Source of the DNA: Flavobacteriaceae bacterium
Lineage (GTDB): Bacteria > Bacteroidota > Bacteroidia > Flavobacteriales > Flavobacteriaceae
NCBI GenBank assembly: GCA_949507465.1
Contig: CATEMS010000295.1
Span: forward strand, 1-7,595
Length of the DNA stretch: 7,595 nucleotides
Direction: 5' to 3'
Below the pieces are notes generated by a model. That model saw only the letters and a list, made by a program, of their open reading frames with translations, had not been told where the DNA came from and made no database searches. Below, one piece after another: positions 6,687 through 7,595 of the stretch (within the stretch, counting starts at the first letter, position 1; the number at the start of each line of letters is the position of its first letter). The position numbers and the translations under genes are program-made.

Positions 6687-7550
6687 TTATCTTGTTTTGA
6701 AATATCCCAATAATTTTTTCACGTAACTTTCATCCACCCTACAAGCTATTGCACCAGCGCCACTTTTAGCAAAAGCATCTTCATAATAAGCTACCCCTTG
6801 TTTATGGTATGCAGCATATTGCTTGCGCACACCTTTGGAGGCGGTATGAACTAGGATGGACTCTCCAGTTTCTTGATCAAGCATTTGTACCATTCCTAAA
6901 TTAGGCATGGATTGTTCTCTGCGATCAAAGACCCGTATACCCGTTACATCATGTTTGCGGGCAACAATTTTAAGGGTGTCTTTGTAGCCTTGTGTCATAA
7001 AATCTGAAAGCACAAAAACAATGGCTTTTTTCTTGATGACATTGCTAAGGTACTTAAGCGCTTGACTGATATCTGTTTTTTTACTGCTGGGTGTAAATTC
7101 AAGTAGCTCTCTAATGACTCTTAAAACGTGTGATTTGCCTTTTTTTGGGGGCACAAATAACTCTATTTGATCTGTAAACAGTAAGATGCCTACCTTGTCA
7201 TTGTTCTGCATGGCAGAAAAGGCAAGTGTAGCTATAATTTCAGTAATAATTTGGTTTTTAAACTGGGCATGGGTACCAAAAAACTCAGAACCACTAATAT
7301 CTGCCATAAGCATTAATGTAAGTTCTCTCTCTTCCTCAAACACCTTAATATGTGGCTGGTTGTAACGTGCCGTTACATTCCAGTCTATGTTTCGCACGTC
7401 ATCACCATACTGGTATTGGCGTACTTCACTAAAGGTCATTCCGCGCCCTTTAAAAGTACTGTGGTACTCTCCACCAAAAACATGGTCGCTTAAACGACGT
7501 GTTTTAATTTCTATTTTTCGTACTTTTTTTAAGAGTTCTTTAGTATCCAT
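6687..7550 (-). CDS. DUF58-family, VWA-like cytoplasmic protein
   Basis: The protein has 287 residues from the ATG at 7548-7550 (MDTKELLKKVRKIEIKTRRL), the start I remember for flavobacterial homologues. The frame is also open upstream to a TTG at 7587-7589, but that would add 13 residues with no family support. The hallmark DUF58 block spans residues 35-62 ('GRGMTFSEVRQYQYGDD' and 'RNIDWNVTAR'), followed by 'VFEEERELTLMLM'. A VWA-like core follows, with D84-x-S86-x-S88 (DISGS), a probable Thr at 159 and D183 in 'VLSDFM', so the metal-site positions appear preserved. There is no signal peptide or transmembrane helix, so it is cytoplasmic, unlike the longer membrane-bound DUF58 proteins. By family knowledge this gene normally follows a moxR AAA+ ATPase gene, and its product is a likely partner of that ATPase. 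No such gene is visible, since the window ends 45 bases upstream. Confidence 0.94.
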   Translation of the reverse strand: MDTKELLKKVRKIEIKTRRLSDHVFGGEYHSTFKGRGMTFSEVRQYQYGDDVRNIDWNVTARYNQPHIKVFEEERELTLMLMADISGSEFFGTHAQFKNQIITEIIATLAFSAMQNNDKVGILLFTDQIELFVPPKKGKSHVLRVIRELLEFTPSSKKTDISQALKYLSNVIKKKAIVFVLSDFMTQGYKDTLKIVARKHDVTGIRVFDRREQSMPNLGMVQMLDQETGESILVHTASKGVRKQYAAYHKQGVAYYEDAFAKSGAGAIACRVDESYVKKLLGYFKTR

Positions 7551-7595
7551 AGTATTGAAGAGAACATGTAATTGACTTTTCCAAGACAAAAGTCC
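7551..7595 (-). other. Leader upstream of the DUF58 gene
   Basis: These 45 bases precede the DUF58 start. They contain the inverted repeat at 7574-7594 and no convincing Shine-Dalgarno sequence. The first few bases could be the end of an upstream gene, but none of the three frames shows a stop within the 45 bases, so this cannot be decided. I see no -7/-33 flavobacterial promoter match in so short a stretch. Confidence 0.5.
7574..7594 (-). repeat. Perfect 7-bp inverted repeat in the operon leader
   Basis: The minus strand reads GACTTTT-GTCTTGG-AAAAGTC: two perfect 7-base arms around a 7-base loop. The stem is AT-rich, with only two G-C pairs, and no T-run follows it on the minus strand, so it is a weak candidate for a terminator. 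It could be an mRNA hairpin between the presumed moxR gene and the DUF58 gene, a protein-binding site, or chance. Confidence 0.5.

Noticed and set aside
1..7595. Search for tRNA or rRNA genes, CRISPR arrays, insertion sequences, phage genes or a defence system.
   Set aside because: Nearly every base belongs to seven contiguous bat-type genes. I saw no regular spaced repeats, transposase motifs, clover-leaf structures or defence-type domains. A shift in composition suggesting recent transfer is also not apparent by eye.

Overview
The window is one strand-uniform gene cluster, read entirely on the minus strand. It is a Bat (Bacteroides aerotolerance) operon of the MoxR/DUF58/VWA type. The organism is most likely a member of Bacteroidota, probably Flavobacteriaceae. 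The reasons are the batA-batB-batC-batD-batE order, the signal peptides ending in '-QAQ' or '-ATAQ', AT-rich lysine- and asparagine-rich coding, almost no recognisable Shine-Dalgarno sequences, and the close match of the DUF58 and BatA/BatB motifs to remembered flavobacterial proteins. The genus cannot be named from sequence alone.

In transcription order (right to left) the layout is: a 45-base leader containing a small inverted repeat (7551-7595); a soluble DUF58 protein (6687-7550); an unnamed two-membrane-segment protein with a BatD-like first half (5002-6681, apparent TTG start); batA (4008-5012); batB (2958-4004); batC (2062-2958); batD (279-2060); and the first 90 codons of batE (1-270), cut by the window edge. 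Every junction is tight, from an 11-base overlap to an 8-base gap. There is no room for internal promoters or terminators between genes, and no gene-free stretch over 300 bases. The promoter, and the MoxR-type AAA+ ATPase gene that normally leads such operons, would lie beyond position 7595.

The genes appear to form one envelope machine. BatA and BatB are membrane-anchored von Willebrand A (VWA) proteins with intact metal-binding (MIDAS) residues. BatD and the unnamed protein are exported, membrane-anchored proteins with beta-rich extracytoplasmic parts and related helical cytoplasmic parts. BatC and BatE carry TPR repeats. The DUF58 protein is a cytoplasmic VWA-like partner for the presumed MoxR ATPase. 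The operon can be read as three related pairs (BatA/BatB, BatD/unnamed protein, BatC/BatE) plus the DUF58 protein. The family was named from aerotolerance in Bacteroides fragilis, but its biochemical function remains unsettled.

This is a recognised gene neighbourhood rather than a new system. The least explained parts are the C-terminal extracytoplasmic domain of the unnamed protein, its TTG start, and the very acidic/basic low-complexity linker in BatC.
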